From: Gonatopus flavifemur
Lineage: Eukaryota; Arthropoda; Insecta; Hymenoptera; Dryinidae
Assembly (NCBI GenBank): GCA_018340375.1
Contig: JAFFJZ010000089.1
Coordinates: forward strand, 248,001 to 312,000
DNA length: 64,000 bases
Reading direction: 5' to 3'
In this document: piece by piece, positions 47,227-57,183 of the stretch
Layout of the letters: each line of letters opens with the position of its first letter
Numbering within the stretch: the first letter of the stretch is position 1
Notes under the pieces: model-generated
What the model saw: only the letters and a program-made list of their open reading frames with translations
Told to the model about the DNA's origin: nothing
Database searches by the model: none
Made by a program: the position numbers and the translations under genes

Positions 47227-47298
47227 GTGTATAACCAGTTTTTTACAATAAAGCCTCGAGTTTCGGAAAGAAACGGCGGAAGCAAAGTTATACACCTA

Positions 47299-47550
47299 AT
47301 ATTTTACGCGAAAACATTTGAACCGTAACATTTTTGAGCTCTCCTCCCCAATCTGTTGAATCAATGGTCCAGTAATTTGTCCCTCCCACTCTAAATAGCT
47401 AATGAGAGAATTTCGTCAGCTTTGGTTCGGTTGATCAAACCGTCCGATCGGGACATGAGTTTTTCAATTTTATTAGGCGATGGATTGATTCTCTAAGAAT
47501 TTCAAAACTTTTCCCAAGCTTGACCACTCATCTTCTCTCAACTTATATGA
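47299..47550. other. Short spacer, nothing recognised
   Basis: Sequence between the split mariner and the next MITE; no gene or repeat found. Confidence 0.4.
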
Positions 47551-47948
47551 CCCGGGAAAAAAAATTCCATATATGGACCCATATATGGATTCATATATGC
47601 ATTCATATATGAGCATACATGGATTTTGGTCATATATGAAAGTGGGGAATCTATCAGCATTGATCTCACTTCTCTCTCCTTTGGTTTTCCATCACATTCC
47701 ATGTAAAATGGTGACATTTTTTTGTCCATATATGAATGTATATGATAATGTATGATTGAATATGATCACATATGGCCATATGCAGTCTCATTCATACATG
47801 ATCATATATGGCGAAAATCCATATATGCTTATATATGATCTCATATGTGTTTATATATGTTCATATGTATTTCATATATGTTCATATATGATTCATATAT
47901 GATTCATATACGCTCATATACGACCACATATGAATTATTTTTTCCCGG
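47551..47948. mobile_element. CATATATG-rich MITE with CCCGGG ends, copy 2 (uninterrupted)
   Basis: Starts CCCGGGAAAAAAAATTCCAT and ends ATTATTTTTTCCCGG. It contains the core GAAAGTGGGGAATCTATCAG and the ATATATG-rich arms in the same order as 13391-15070. This copy has no insertion and gives the reference length of about 398 bp. Confidence 0.88.
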
Positions 47949-48027
47949 AGATCTTGAATCGACGGAATTGTCGCATAACATGATTAGAGCTGGTTTCATC
48001 ATGAATGCGCGGAGAAGAATTTCAAAG

Positions 48028-48296
48028 CCCGGGGAGAAAATCCCATATTTGAACCCATGTATGGATTCATATATGCATTCATATATGAAAGTGGGGAATC
48101 TATCAGCATTGATCTCACTTCTCTCTCCTTTGGTTTTTGATCACGTTTCATAAAAAATTGTGACATTTTTTGTCCATATATGGATGTATATGATAATGTA
48201 TGATTGAATATGATCACATATGACCATGTGCAGTCCCTCTCATACATGATCATATATGGCCAAAATCCATATATGTTCATATATGATCTCATATAT
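48028..48296. mobile_element. CATATATG-rich MITE, copy 3, cut by the 13.74-kb element
   Basis: Starts CCCGGGGAGAAAATCCCATA; the core GTGGGGAATCTATCAGCATT is present. It stops at GATCTCATATAT, where the 13.74-kb element is inserted. After 62036 the flank reads ATATGAATTTGATTTTGC, and a CCCGGG lies at 62157-62162, but that last part does not match the other copies well. Confidence 0.8.
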
Positions 48297-48905
48297 GGGG
48301 CATTCCACGTCAAGTGTGCCCGCCTAAAAACCTTCATCGCTGGAATTTCGATGGAACTTGGTGGAGTTGTTGTACTCTTCGAGTACATAATTTGTGCAGA
48401 AGGGGGGAAGGGGATATCGACGGGTTGCCGAGATACAGGGGCTCAAAGTTTTGGACACGTTTGTCTTCGTTGAATTATAACTCAGTTATTTTTGTTTCTA
48501 TTTCGAATGCAAGTTATGGTTTTCGTCGGTTTTTTCCGTTATTCCCAATAGATATGGAGACAATTCTCCAAATTAATCATTTCTGCAAGAAAAAGTGGTT
48601 TTATTTTTCTTTTCGATTTTGTTTAAAGATGCGCAATTTTGAAGATTTTTTAATTACGCCCAATCGAAAGCTTATCCTCCTCCCTCCAAAATCATTGGTC
48701 ACACATGATGGAGTTTGATGAACTCATCAGTGAATTTAATCGTTAAAGCCGGCACGATCCAGCTTCCAAGCGCGCTGAACATACTGGTCAGCCGTCACCC
48801 GGTACGGCGATGTTGATGAAAATTTTTCTCTATAGACTACTGCAAAATGATTGATAAAATACATAGAACATGTTTTATTCACTGTAGAAATTATTTATTA
48901 TCATT
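48297..48905 (+). repeat. Left terminal inverted repeat of the 13.74-kb element
   Basis: Matches the complement of 61495-62035 over its length, for example CTTCATCGCTGGAATTTCGA, GCTCAAAGTTTTGGACACGT and GAACATACTGGTCAGCCGTC. A 50-bp stretch near 48715-48765 (GAGTTTGATGAACTCATC...) is absent from the right copy. Confidence 0.88.
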
Positions 48906-48915
48906 ATTAATATTC

Positions 48916-49155
48916 TCATTCTCTCATTCCTAATGAACAAATTTTGTATTTCGTTTTCAGAAGTGTAAACAATTGTCTCACAATAACGTTATAAATAGTG
49001 TGACAAGTTATTGGATGTTGTATATGGAATTGAGAAAGAATGTGTACATCAAGTTCTCTTAATTTTTCCCTGAAGTTTTGGAAAAAAATTGCTTCTAGAA
49101 TCGAAAGAATGTTGTCCAACTTGGAGAGTCGTTTGTGAAACTGGGACGAACGCAT
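48916..49155 (-). CDS. Unassigned 79-codon frame downstream of the transposase
   Basis: MRSSQFHKRLSKLDNILSIL, then FREKLRELDVHILSQFHIQH. No known domain. It lies between the transposase end (49214) and the left terminal repeat on the same strand, so it may be the former C-terminal or second protein of the element. Confidence 0.3.
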   Translation of the reverse strand: MRSSQFHKRLSKLDNILSILEAIFFQNFREKLRELDVHILSQFHIQHPITCHTIYNVIVRQLFTLLKTKYKICSLGMRE

Positions 49156-49213
49156 GATATTTTATTGCCCCCGGAATCGTTTTCGCACAGTCAAATCGAC
49201 ACTTCAGCTCATC

Positions 49214-50781
49214 TCATATCTTTCCATGGCTCTTTTTAGAACTAAAAAATATTTTTGTTCCTAAAAAGTTATCTTTCGCCCAAGTATAAAATGCATCGCA
49301 GATTAAAATTGGATCCCTTGAGGATGCCTGTAAACTTGCACGCATCGCTAATCTTTCTATGTTCCCACCGATACCATCACATGACCCTTTACCATGTGCA
49401 GTCTCATGTGATTGCCACTCAGCTTCAATACCAAAATCCTCCTCATGATGGAGTAGATTTTGGGAACTGTACTTGTTTTTGAAATGCTGTGCTGCTCCAT
49501 CGGAGAAGTAAAATATCCTCTCAACATTGGACTTTTCTTGCAAGTACGTAATCAATATTTTTTGGAAAGCATATACCGCGACTGTGTTATGTTTTAGATC
49601 ATTGGATAAAATTGCCATACTTTCATGTGCAATATCATTCCCCTTTTTATGATAAAACACGACTGTGAATATTGTGATGTGATCATCATTTCAATGGAAA
49701 GATTGCGCAGCATTTTGCGCAATAAAAGAATAATTGTCAGCGGAGTCACATGTTACGAGAAATTCCCCTTCGTTCAGACTTTGCCTAATATGTTTCAAAA
49801 AATCTGACTGCTGTTTAGCAATGAAAGAATGGGGTCTCAACTTTCGCAAGCGATCGAAAAACTGATCCACAAAATCTTCTGAATCCATGACTACAGTGAC
49901 CAAGGTACTCCTGTCGGTCTGTTGCCAGTTTTGGAATTCTATATCCTCAATGTCCTGATCTGCAAGCACTGACTTGAGGGATTCTTTCACAGTTTCGATA
50001 TCAGGGCACTTTTTACATTCATTGAGGTTCATTTTGGAGTCGGTGTTGTACATGTCATTATTTTGAAAATATCTTGGTACGTTTGGAACGGAAAGTCAGT
50101 TCCACAAGTCGAGTCTTTGAAATTGACAGCTTCCAACATCAAATTCACATTCTCATGGTAAACGCAAACACATACGGTATGAGTACCACTGGCTCCGACG
50201 AGAACACAGTTCCGTGGTCTGAGTTGACAAAATTTAGAGAAACCTATCTTTATGGTAGGGTATGTGATTTTGAAAATTTGGAATAATTCAAAAAGATTAC
50301 ATAAAACCAGTCTCTCCTGAACATGTTCACTAGATCCATCTGGTTTTCTGATCGACACGTAATCTTTCATCCCTGGCATGATACGACTATTCTCATCATC
50401 TTCATAAGAAGCAACGATCAAATTAGCCGTATCAATTGATGAATTTTCACCTCATTTGGAATATGGTTGGGTGAAAATACCACATTCATTCACCAACTGC
50501 TTCGCTTTTCTTGCTTGGCATTCAGAAGCACCGAATTCTGTAGCTCATTTTCTTCGACCCCAAGATTTCGGTGCGAGAGTGAGAAGTGTTAGTTTTTTTG
50601 AATGACTTTTTGGATTCACAAATTTTTCTCCAATTCGATCTAAACCCTCAACTGCTGCCAAATGTTGTTTGTTTCTACAATCATATTCTGTTTTTCGATA
50701 CTTTGAAACGGAAGGACCCTCGAAAATGTCAATAACTTGATTGTCTGGAAAAACTTGGTTGTCCATTTCTTCATCATTGCT
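49214..50781 (-). pseudogene. DDE-type transposase of the 13.74-kb element, main exon, degraded
   Basis: Minus-strand frames in order: 50781-50545 (MDNQVFPDNQVIDIFEGPSV), 50421-50029 (SRIMPGMKDYVSIRKPDGSS, KIGFSKFCQLRPRNCVLVGA, GTHTVCVCVYHENVNLML), 50053-49691 (ECKKCPDIETVKESLKSVL, NWQQTDRSTL, FIAKQQSDFLKHI, LVTCDSADNYSFIAQNAAQ) and 49660-49214 (DLKHNTVAVYAFQKI, IFYFSDGAAQHFKNKY, HGKGSCDGIGG). The order and motifs match a transposon protein family I remember from many arthropod genomes, normally about 600 residues, with candidate catalytic Asp in CDSADNYSF, FSDGAA and CDGIGG. Several frameshifts separate the parts. An AG acceptor (TTATTTTAG) precedes 50781. Confidence 0.8.
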
Positions 50782-51199
50782 CTAAAATAATAATATAAAG
50801 AAAATCCTTCAAGTTCATCCTATAACCAGTTCAATAGAATATTTTATCAAGTCGCGAATAGAGTGGGGACATGAATACTGTGTTGCCAGAAAGTGAGAAC
50901 CGACAGTGCGAGGACCTGTTACTGTTGATCTTACCCATGTGGAAATGTACACATGGGCCGCTACTGGCGCGGTACTGTTGCCAGAGTTGCCAGTACTGGC
51001 GAATCCAACCTTGCCCTTATGGGGCCAGTGGTTTGGACGGTACTGGCAAGGAGTCGGAATGATAACATCATTTTACATAAGGGCCAGTAAAACATTCACC
51101 ACCACGTCGGTAGCGATATTTGGTGTGTGCCTGCTATGGTGGAACTCTGGCATTGCAACGGAATCAGTGGTTCGGCCAGTACTGGATAAGAACTGATAG

Positions 51200-52270
51200 A
51201 GGGTCAAAATAATACATCCTTTGTAGGAATTCGGACTCGACCCAGTACTGGCACAGTGCTGGTAATTAGAGATCCCCGGAGTTATATTTCAAGTGAAAAA
51301 AAAATACATTGAATTTGAACTTTCAAAACTTTGTGAATCTACTATTTTCCTCATCACCGTTATCAGAGAAAGACCCTTTGTAAGTGGTTTCATGAAAGTT
51401 CACTGGGCAAGGATTGAACCCGGGACCTGCGAGTGAGAAACAGAGTCTCTATCACATCAGCTAATCTCCGACTTGACAACGGACCACTTAAATTCCCATC
51501 TATTGCACCAATTCCCTTGAAGTCACGCAATTTACCATAGACTCCGTAGTGAAACAAGATTCCACCAATACTGCTTCATTGTTCTCTATCGAACGTACTG
51601 AATGATCATACCAACTCTGTCTTGATACTGGCGCGACTCCGGCTCACTACAAAAATCAAGTTGCCAAGATTGTAATTTCAATGTCGATCGACTACCGATT
51701 CCGTAGTTAACCAGAGTCCCACCAATACTGGTACCATGTCGTCTATCGAACATATTGAATCATAATACCAACTCTGTCTCAATACTGGTGCGACTCCGGC
51801 TAACCACAACAGCCGAGTTGCCAAGATCATAATTGCAACATCAATCGACTATCGATTTTGTAGTCAGCCATAGTCATATCATTACTGGCATATTGCCGTC
51901 TGTTGTCCATATGGAATGATAATACCGACTCTGGCTGAATACTGGCGCAGTACCGTTTCTCGAAATCCTTGGTATTGTCCAGACAATATTCATTCGATAC
52001 TGACCCTATACCGTCTGTCCACGCGAGCCAATACCGTCTGAAATTTTGCGAATGTTCGGCGACAGTTGGAAAACGGTAATGATTCTGAACAGGCACAGTT
52101 GTTTTTGCCGAACTTTGACAAATACAACCCCGCCAGTACCACGCCATTTGTCATAATGAATTGATTTTAACGACAATCCAACATCGATTCCGTAGTCAGC
52201 CAGTGACATATTGATACTGGCATTTAGTCGGCTATCAAATCTGTGAAATAGTAATCCGCGCTCTGGCTCA
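51200..52270. repeat. TACTGGC-rich degenerate repeats (left)
   Basis: CCGTAGTGAAACAAGATTCCACC, CCGTAGTTAACCAGAGTCCC and TTGTAGTCAGCC recur at 51540, 51705, 51853 and 52184 (about 150-165 bp or twice that), each with CAATACTGG or TACTGGC and GCGACTCCGGCT nearby. The counterpart in the right arm is 59660-60320. Confidence 0.7.
51405..51480 (-). repeat. tRNA-derived SINE-like fragment
   Basis: Read on the minus strand: GGAGATTAGCTGATGTGATA GAG, then CTCGCAGGTCCCGGGTTCAA TCC. TAGC..TGATAGAG resembles an A box and GGTTCAATCC a B box. The cloverleaf does not close well, so I do not call a tRNA gene. Confidence 0.4.
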
Positions 52271-52439
52271 GTACTGGCGCCGCACAGTGGTCGATTTTCG
52301 TGGAAACTGTGTCAAAAATCTGGAACACTTCGGAATCCGAGCGGGAATCGATAGCGCTCCGTATCCCGTAGGTTTTTGAGTCGTAAGATCCAAATCCGCT
52401 GCCGGAATTTTGATACGGCTGAAGGGAAATTCAATATGG

Positions 52440-53190
52440 CCGCTGAAAGTTGGGAATCTGAAGGGAAACGCGCAGAAATATCGAGTTTGAAGGGTGTGAC
52501 ACTCCAGAATCTGCATGTAAATTGATTCAGCCGCGTCTGTTATAGTTTTTGAGGTTGCTGAATTCGAATTTCGTGGAGAGATTTTGATAGCATCCAGGGG
52601 GAATCTCAATATGGCCGCTCGAAGATGATTATTTTATCGTAAACGAGTGAAATGCCGACTTTCCAGGGTGTAACACTCCAGAATCTGCATGTCAATTGAT
52701 TCAGCCGCGTATGTTATAGTTTTTGGAGTTACTGAATTCGAATTTCGTGGAGAGATTTCGATAGCATCCGAGGGAATCTCAACATGGCCGCTCAAAGCTG
52801 ATTATTTCATCAAAAACGAGTAAAATGCCGACTTTCCAGCGTGTAACACCTCAGAATCTGCATGTGAATTGATTCAGCCGCGTCTGTTATAGTTTTTGAG
52901 GTTGCTCAATTCGAATTTCGTGGAGGGATTCTGATAGCATCCAAGGGAATCCCAGTATGACCGCTCGAAAATGATTATTTCATCAAAAACGAGTGGAGTG
53001 CCGACTTTCCAGGGTGTACCACTTCAGAATCTGCATGTAAGTTGATTGAAATCTGTATCTCATGAATTTTTGAGGTGCTATATTTGAATTCCATGCGGAA
53101 ATATCCGATAGCATTCAAGGGAATCCCAATAAGGTCGCTCGAAGATTAGCATTTGGTGAAAAAACGAGTAATCCTACCTAGAATTAATTC
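52440..53190 (-). repeat. 173-bp subterminal tandem repeat, left arm (about 4 units)
   Basis: GAATCTGCATG occurs at 52507, 52681, 52854 and 53027, spaced 174, 173 and 173 bp. Each unit has GATTCAGCCGCGT, GAATTTCGTGGAGAGATT, AATATGGCCGCTC and CGACTTTCCAG. Mirrored in the right arm at 58740-59440. Not visibly related in sequence to the 174-bp satellite at 73-5845. Confidence 0.9.
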
Positions 53191-53350
53191 CATTACTCGA
53201 GATAAGTAAAAATAGCTCTATAATACTTTCCTTCGGCATCACCCAGAGCTAACGACGAGGACGTAGAAAGTTCTGTAGCTCCATGTTCGATGTTTTTTAC
53301 ATTTTACATTTTTTTTTTTTGCATTTTATACATTTTCAGTTTTTTTATTA

Positions 53351-54630
53351 GGTGTACAAATAAGTTTCCGCGGTTTGTCAAAAGATGGCCCCACCAGAAG
53401 GTTATGGAGGAATTGTCAGATGTAAAACGTAATATCCCAAGTTTAGTCATCTGGCAACACCATAACCTTAAAGTACTAGTGATTCCGTATCAGCATCACG
53501 TAATTTTTTTCGTGCAAAAATGTCAAGTTTTATTCCGAATGAGCATCATTTGCGGGAACTTTTGATTTACTTCTTTAATGTGAAAAAATCTGCAGCTGAG
53601 GCGCATCGATTGCTTCTAGAAGCATATGGTGAAGCCGCTTTAAGTGAGAGAAGTTGTCAGGAATGGTTTCAAAAGTTTGAGAACGGTGAGTTTGACGTTA
53701 AAGACAAAGAACGCAGTGGAAGGCCGAAAGTGTACGAAGACATGGAATTAGAAGTACTATTGGAGGAAGATTCATCCCAAACGCAAAAAGAACTCGCACT
53801 TACTCTACAAGTGACTCAACAAGCAATTTCACATCGTTTAAAATCGTTAGGAATGATTCAAAAACAAGGAAATTGGGTTCCATATGAACTAAAGCCGAGA
53901 GACGTTGAACGCCGATTATGCATGAGTGAAATGCTGCTTGCCAGGAATAAAAAAAAGAGTTTTTTGCATCGTATAGTCACTGGTGACGAAAAATGGATTC
54001 ACTACGATAATCCAAAGAAGAGAAAGTCATGGGTTAAGCCCGGCGAACCATCAGCATCGACAGCTAAGCCGAATATTCATGGAAAAAAACTCATGCTGTG
54101 TATTTGGTGGGATCAGCTTGGTGTCGTGTATTATGAATTGCTGAAACCAAGCGAAACCATTACTGGAGCTCTCTACCGAACACAATTGATGAGATTGAGT
54201 CGGGCACTTAAGGAAAAACGCGCCCATTACTACTCCAGACACGACAAAATTATTCTTTTACACGATACTGCTCGTCCACATGTTGCGGCGCCGGTAAAAA
54301 CATACTTGGAAACACTCAACTGGGAAGTTTTACCCCACCCGCCGTATTCACCAGACTTAGCCCCTTCTGATTATCACCTGTTCCGGTCGATGGCACATGG
54401 TCTGTCTGAGCAGCGCTTCACATCATATGAAGACACCAAAAATTGGGTAGATTTGTGGATAGCGTCAAAAGATGAAGAGTTTTTTCGACGGGGTATCCGA
54501 ATGTTGCCAGAAAGATGGGGAAAAGTAGTGACAAATGATGGAAAATACTTCGAATAAAACGTAATGTACTTTTCCTTTACAATAAATTCCTAATTTTTTA
54601 TGAAAAACCGCGGAAACTTATTTGTACACC
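53351..54630 (+). mobile_element. Intact Mos1-like mariner (1280 bp)
   Basis: The terminal inverted repeats are GGTGTACAAATAAGTTTCCG CGG at the left and the complement of CCGCGGAAACTTATTTGTAC ACC at the right, perfect over at least 23 bp, flanked by TA (53349-53350, 54631-54632). It holds a full uninterrupted transposase with all catalytic residues. It lies in only one arm of the palindrome, and so is younger than the duplication. Confidence 0.96.
53520..54557 (+). CDS. mariner transposase, intact, Mos1-like (345 aa)
   Basis: Starts MSSFIPNEHHLRELLIYFFN at 53520; 345 codons, the same length as Drosophila Mos1, which begins in the same way (MSSFVPN). N-terminal DNA-binding helix-turn-helix domains lie at about residues 1-110 (RSCQEWFQKFENGEFDV, ERSGRPKVYED, QVTQQAISHRLKSLGMIQKQ), then the linker WVPYELKPRDVERR. 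The catalytic domain has VTGDEKWIHYDNPKKRKSW (first Asp near residue 157), LLHDTARPH (second Asp; the usual HDN is HDT) and YSPDLAPSDYHLF (third Asp, 34 residues on). The end is WGKVVTNDGKYFE. No stop or frameshift. Transposition by cut and paste at TA is expected if expressed. Confidence 0.96.
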   Translation: MSSFIPNEHHLRELLIYFFNVKKSAAEAHRLLLEAYGEAALSERSCQEWFQKFENGEFDVKDKERSGRPKVYEDMELEVLLEEDSSQTQKELALTLQVTQQAISHRLKSLGMIQKQGNWVPYELKPRDVERRLCMSEMLLARNKKKSFLHRIVTGDEKWIHYDNPKKRKSWVKPGEPSASTAKPNIHGKKLMLCIWWDQLGVVYYELLKPSETITGALYRTQLMRLSRALKEKRAHYYSRHDKIILLHDTARPHVAAPVKTYLETLNWEVLPHPPYSPDLAPSDYHLFRSMAHGLSEQRFTSYEDTKNWVDLWIASKDEEFFRRGIRMLPERWGKVVTNDGKYFE

Positions 54631-54713
54631 TAATAAATATTTTATGTATCCTTTTTTGCGGATTTTATAATTTTTAATCCATTCTTTCTCAATGTCCAGA
54701 AGTAGATAATTTT

Positions 54714-56721
54714 TCATTCATCCACATTGCTCTCATCAATCCTCAATAAGTTTCTTGCTTCTTCACTCGGGGGGGAATTTGTTTTAACTTGGTGCACCCT
54801 CGAGGAAGTTATCAAAGGATCTGATGAAACCAACATGTAGTGAATGATGATATCCTCATTGCATTTCGTTAGAGAAAATAGCCTGCTCTTGTGGGCTCTG
54901 GCCTCTTTGGATACTTTATTATTACCCTCTTGAGCTGCCTCTGATAAACAACCGATTGATAGCCCAAAAATTCTCATTATTTGACTTCCGTGCAGCAAGC
55001 TTTCATGAATATATAGTGGCCTTTTTATACCAACTGTATAAATGAACGAACAGTCTCGCAGTGTTCAACGCATATTGTTCAAACTGATTATGGGTAATGT
55101 CATGGCCACTTGTTGAGACTCGTACTATGGTAGCGAAGCGATTTATTCGCTGAATATCAACATCAGTGATTTCTGCCACTATTTCCGGATTATCGAAAAA
55201 CCGTCTCGCGGTATTCCCATCATTAGTGGATCCATGACCTTGTTTCACCACGTCCACCAAAATTGACAGCCTAGATCGCGAACCATCTTGAATTGATCTT
55301 TTTCGCATTCCTTTCAACTTTTTGTCATCTCCCTTAGCATGAAATTTTTCAAAATCTAAATTGTAAGCAAGATGCAAAATGTATTCCATGAAGCGTATTC
55401 TGGTGTGAAGTGTTGAAAGCCCGGAGTAAAAATTAGTCTCGTTACAAGGCATTTTCTGAACTCTCTTCTAATTGTTCATATCATTAGAGGTAGCTCGACA
55501 TATATTACACGATGTAGATGAGGCTTAGGAAGTAAGGACGTTACACACTTTTCCATCTACCATCGTACAATACAATTCGTGCGAGACTTGGACTTCCTTC
55601 TCATAAACAATCACAGATGTGGGCTGTAACTGCGAAATCACCTCCTTAATGTTATTATATTCTCTGAGAGTGTTTTCTGATGTCTCTTTTGTGAAGTTGA
55701 ATTTCAAAGGTCGACACAATCTTGTCGATGATGGTCTGTCATTCCTCCACAATATTTGCCCATCCTCACAGACTATGTTGAGAGGGACTTATGAAATTAG
55801 AAATACTGAGCCATCACCAGTAACTGGGATTGAGTTGTCTGACCATTTCTGTTTCAATGTTTGTTGACCAGAACATCCATCCAATCCCCATTTCCCCCTC
55901 AATATTACGGGCTGTCGTTGTACTATTTCAAAGGTTTCTGGTGTCAACAATAAAAAGATCCTCCTCGCAGTATTATCAAGCATTGACTGCAATTCAACCT
56001 CCGCACTATATTCATTGACGTCGATATGATCGTGGTAGCACAGTTTTTCCGCATATAATATTTTTTCATATGGAGGGTATGTTTCACTTCCTAGTAATCC
56101 AATTTTGTGAGTTCTAAGGAGTTCATACTTGGATTTAGTCAACTGTAGATCCATATACATGGCTAATAATTTATTTGAGAAATGAATCGAATCCTCCATG
56201 TGAGTGATGACCTCTATTTCAGGTCGTGAATCTTCAGGTTCAATAGCTTTGAGCAATGTTTTCTGGGAGTAGCTCGAGCGGAGTGCTCTGGCATTCCGAT
56301 ACATTGTACTCCTTGAGCTCTCTTGATCTGGTACTCTTGGTCGACCGCGTTTTCGATCACGATCAACGTTTTGCCGTATTCCAGCGGAATTCATCTCCAA
56401 AGCACATTGGGTGGGGCTCATCGCATCATTCTGGAATTCGTATTTGATTATCCCTTCCATGAAATTTTTGTATTCTTTTCGAAATGTACTTTGCCATCGA
56501 CGAACTTTGTTGTGATATTTCGTGAATTGTCTCAAAAACTTGTTATTCAAATATTTTCGAAGTTTCTTCAATTGAATGGTATTATAGCCAAACGTTTCTT
56601 TTATCTTACAAATGATGATATCCAATCTAGAACGGGAGTTGTTGGACCTATCCTCCGCCCATATCCATTCACATAACTTTTCTCGCTGGAGTGTCAAACA
56701 CGACATTGTTCCTCGCGACAA
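54714..56721 (-). pseudogene. Transib/RAG1-like transposase, long copy with shared stops
   Basis: Read from 56721 (TTG; ATG six codons on), 310 codons open to TAA at 55789, then the same frame with stops at about 55525 and 55470 to 55003, then a frameshift and a tail to 54714. RAG1-core family marks appear in order: GLDGCSGQQTLKQKW (first Asp), WRNDRPSSTRLCRPLKFNFT, YCTMVDGKVCNVL (second Asp), CNICRAT (C-x2-C zinc pair, as RAG1 C727/C730), STNDGNTARRFF, and LSEAAQEGNN (Glu, as RAG1 E962). The H-x4-H zinc pair lies at the frameshift and is clear only in the plus copy. An N-terminal part of about 235 residues (RKRGRPRVPDQES, KYELLRTHKIGLL) exists only in this copy. Function expected of an intact form: cut-and-paste transposase of the Transib superfamily, the relatives of vertebrate RAG1. 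Confidence 0.87.
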
Positions 56722-56859
56722 ATTGTTGGGATATAATTAGTTCATGAGAATTATATAATAGTACCCAGTGCGACCTCTATACAGTAGAGTATCCAATTGG
56801 TTATTGTATCAAACTAAAATAGTTATCGAAAATCGGTATGAAAGTATCTGTGTGAACAT

Positions 56860-57075
56860 CTAATTCGATTGGAATCAATACGCTGAGAGCCTGTTGGAAC
56901 TCATGACTTCTCGTCTTGCAATAACTGCGCAGGGCGTTTTCCCATTCACCAACGTACAATACAATCTGTGCGAGACTTGGATTTCATTTTCATGAACAAT
57001 TACAGATGTGGGTTGATTGTGATTGTGGTTTGGAATGGGAAATAAATAATGATAATAATGGATAATAAACAATGC
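56860..57075 (-). pseudogene. Third, diverged Transib transposase fragment, Asp replaced by Asn
   Basis: Minus-strand frame with QPTSVIVHENEIQVSHRLYC TLVNGKTPC, matching the region around the second catalytic Asp of the two other copies (QPTSVIVYEKEVQVSHELYC TMVDGKVC). Here Asp is Asn. It lies in the spacer between the palindrome arms and shows that a partial duplication preceded or accompanied the rearrangement. Confidence 0.8.
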
Positions 57076-57183
57076 ACCGAGGAAAAAAAGTTGTAAAATT
57101 TACTTCTTCTCAAGGAAATATATGGACGATTTGAAAATGAACTAAGAGTTACCACAATTTTAGTTGTTTCGATAGAGGAGCAT

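Larger units (their letters stand above)
32197..47296 (+). mobile_element. Mos1-type mariner split by a 13.8-kb insertion
   Basis: The left end GGTGTATAACTTTGCTTCCG CCG at 32197 and the right end, complement of CGGCGGAAGCAAAGTTATAC ACC, ending at 47296, form matching terminal inverted repeats, flanked by TA on both sides. Removing the insertion 33255-47071 and one 4-bp duplication leaves 1279 bp, nearly the length of the related intact mariner at 53351-54630 (1280 bp). The transposase reading also joins across the gap. Confidence 0.93.
50930..55996. repeat. Left arm of the giant palindrome (with mariner insertion)
   Basis: From TACCCATGTGGAAATG, through TACTGGC-rich repeats, about 173-bp subterminal repeats and a T-rich spacer, to the inner end of the minus-strand transposase copy. 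It matches 57190-60345 in reverse complement, including the non-coding sequence between the genes and the subterminal repeats. The mariner at 53351-54630 interrupts only this arm. The outer TACTGGC part is longer here and includes a tRNA-like piece. Confidence 0.85.

Noticed and set aside
47999..48388. Frames rich in MxxYMxxYM in the CATATATG MITEs
   Set aside because: Translation of ATATATG repeats; not protein-coding.
51405..51480. tRNA gene on the minus strand
   Set aside because: A- and B-box-like motifs only; the acceptor and anticodon stems do not close.
55830..56676. Plus-strand frames opposite the Transib transposase
   Set aside because: Antisense shadows of the minus-strand transposase.
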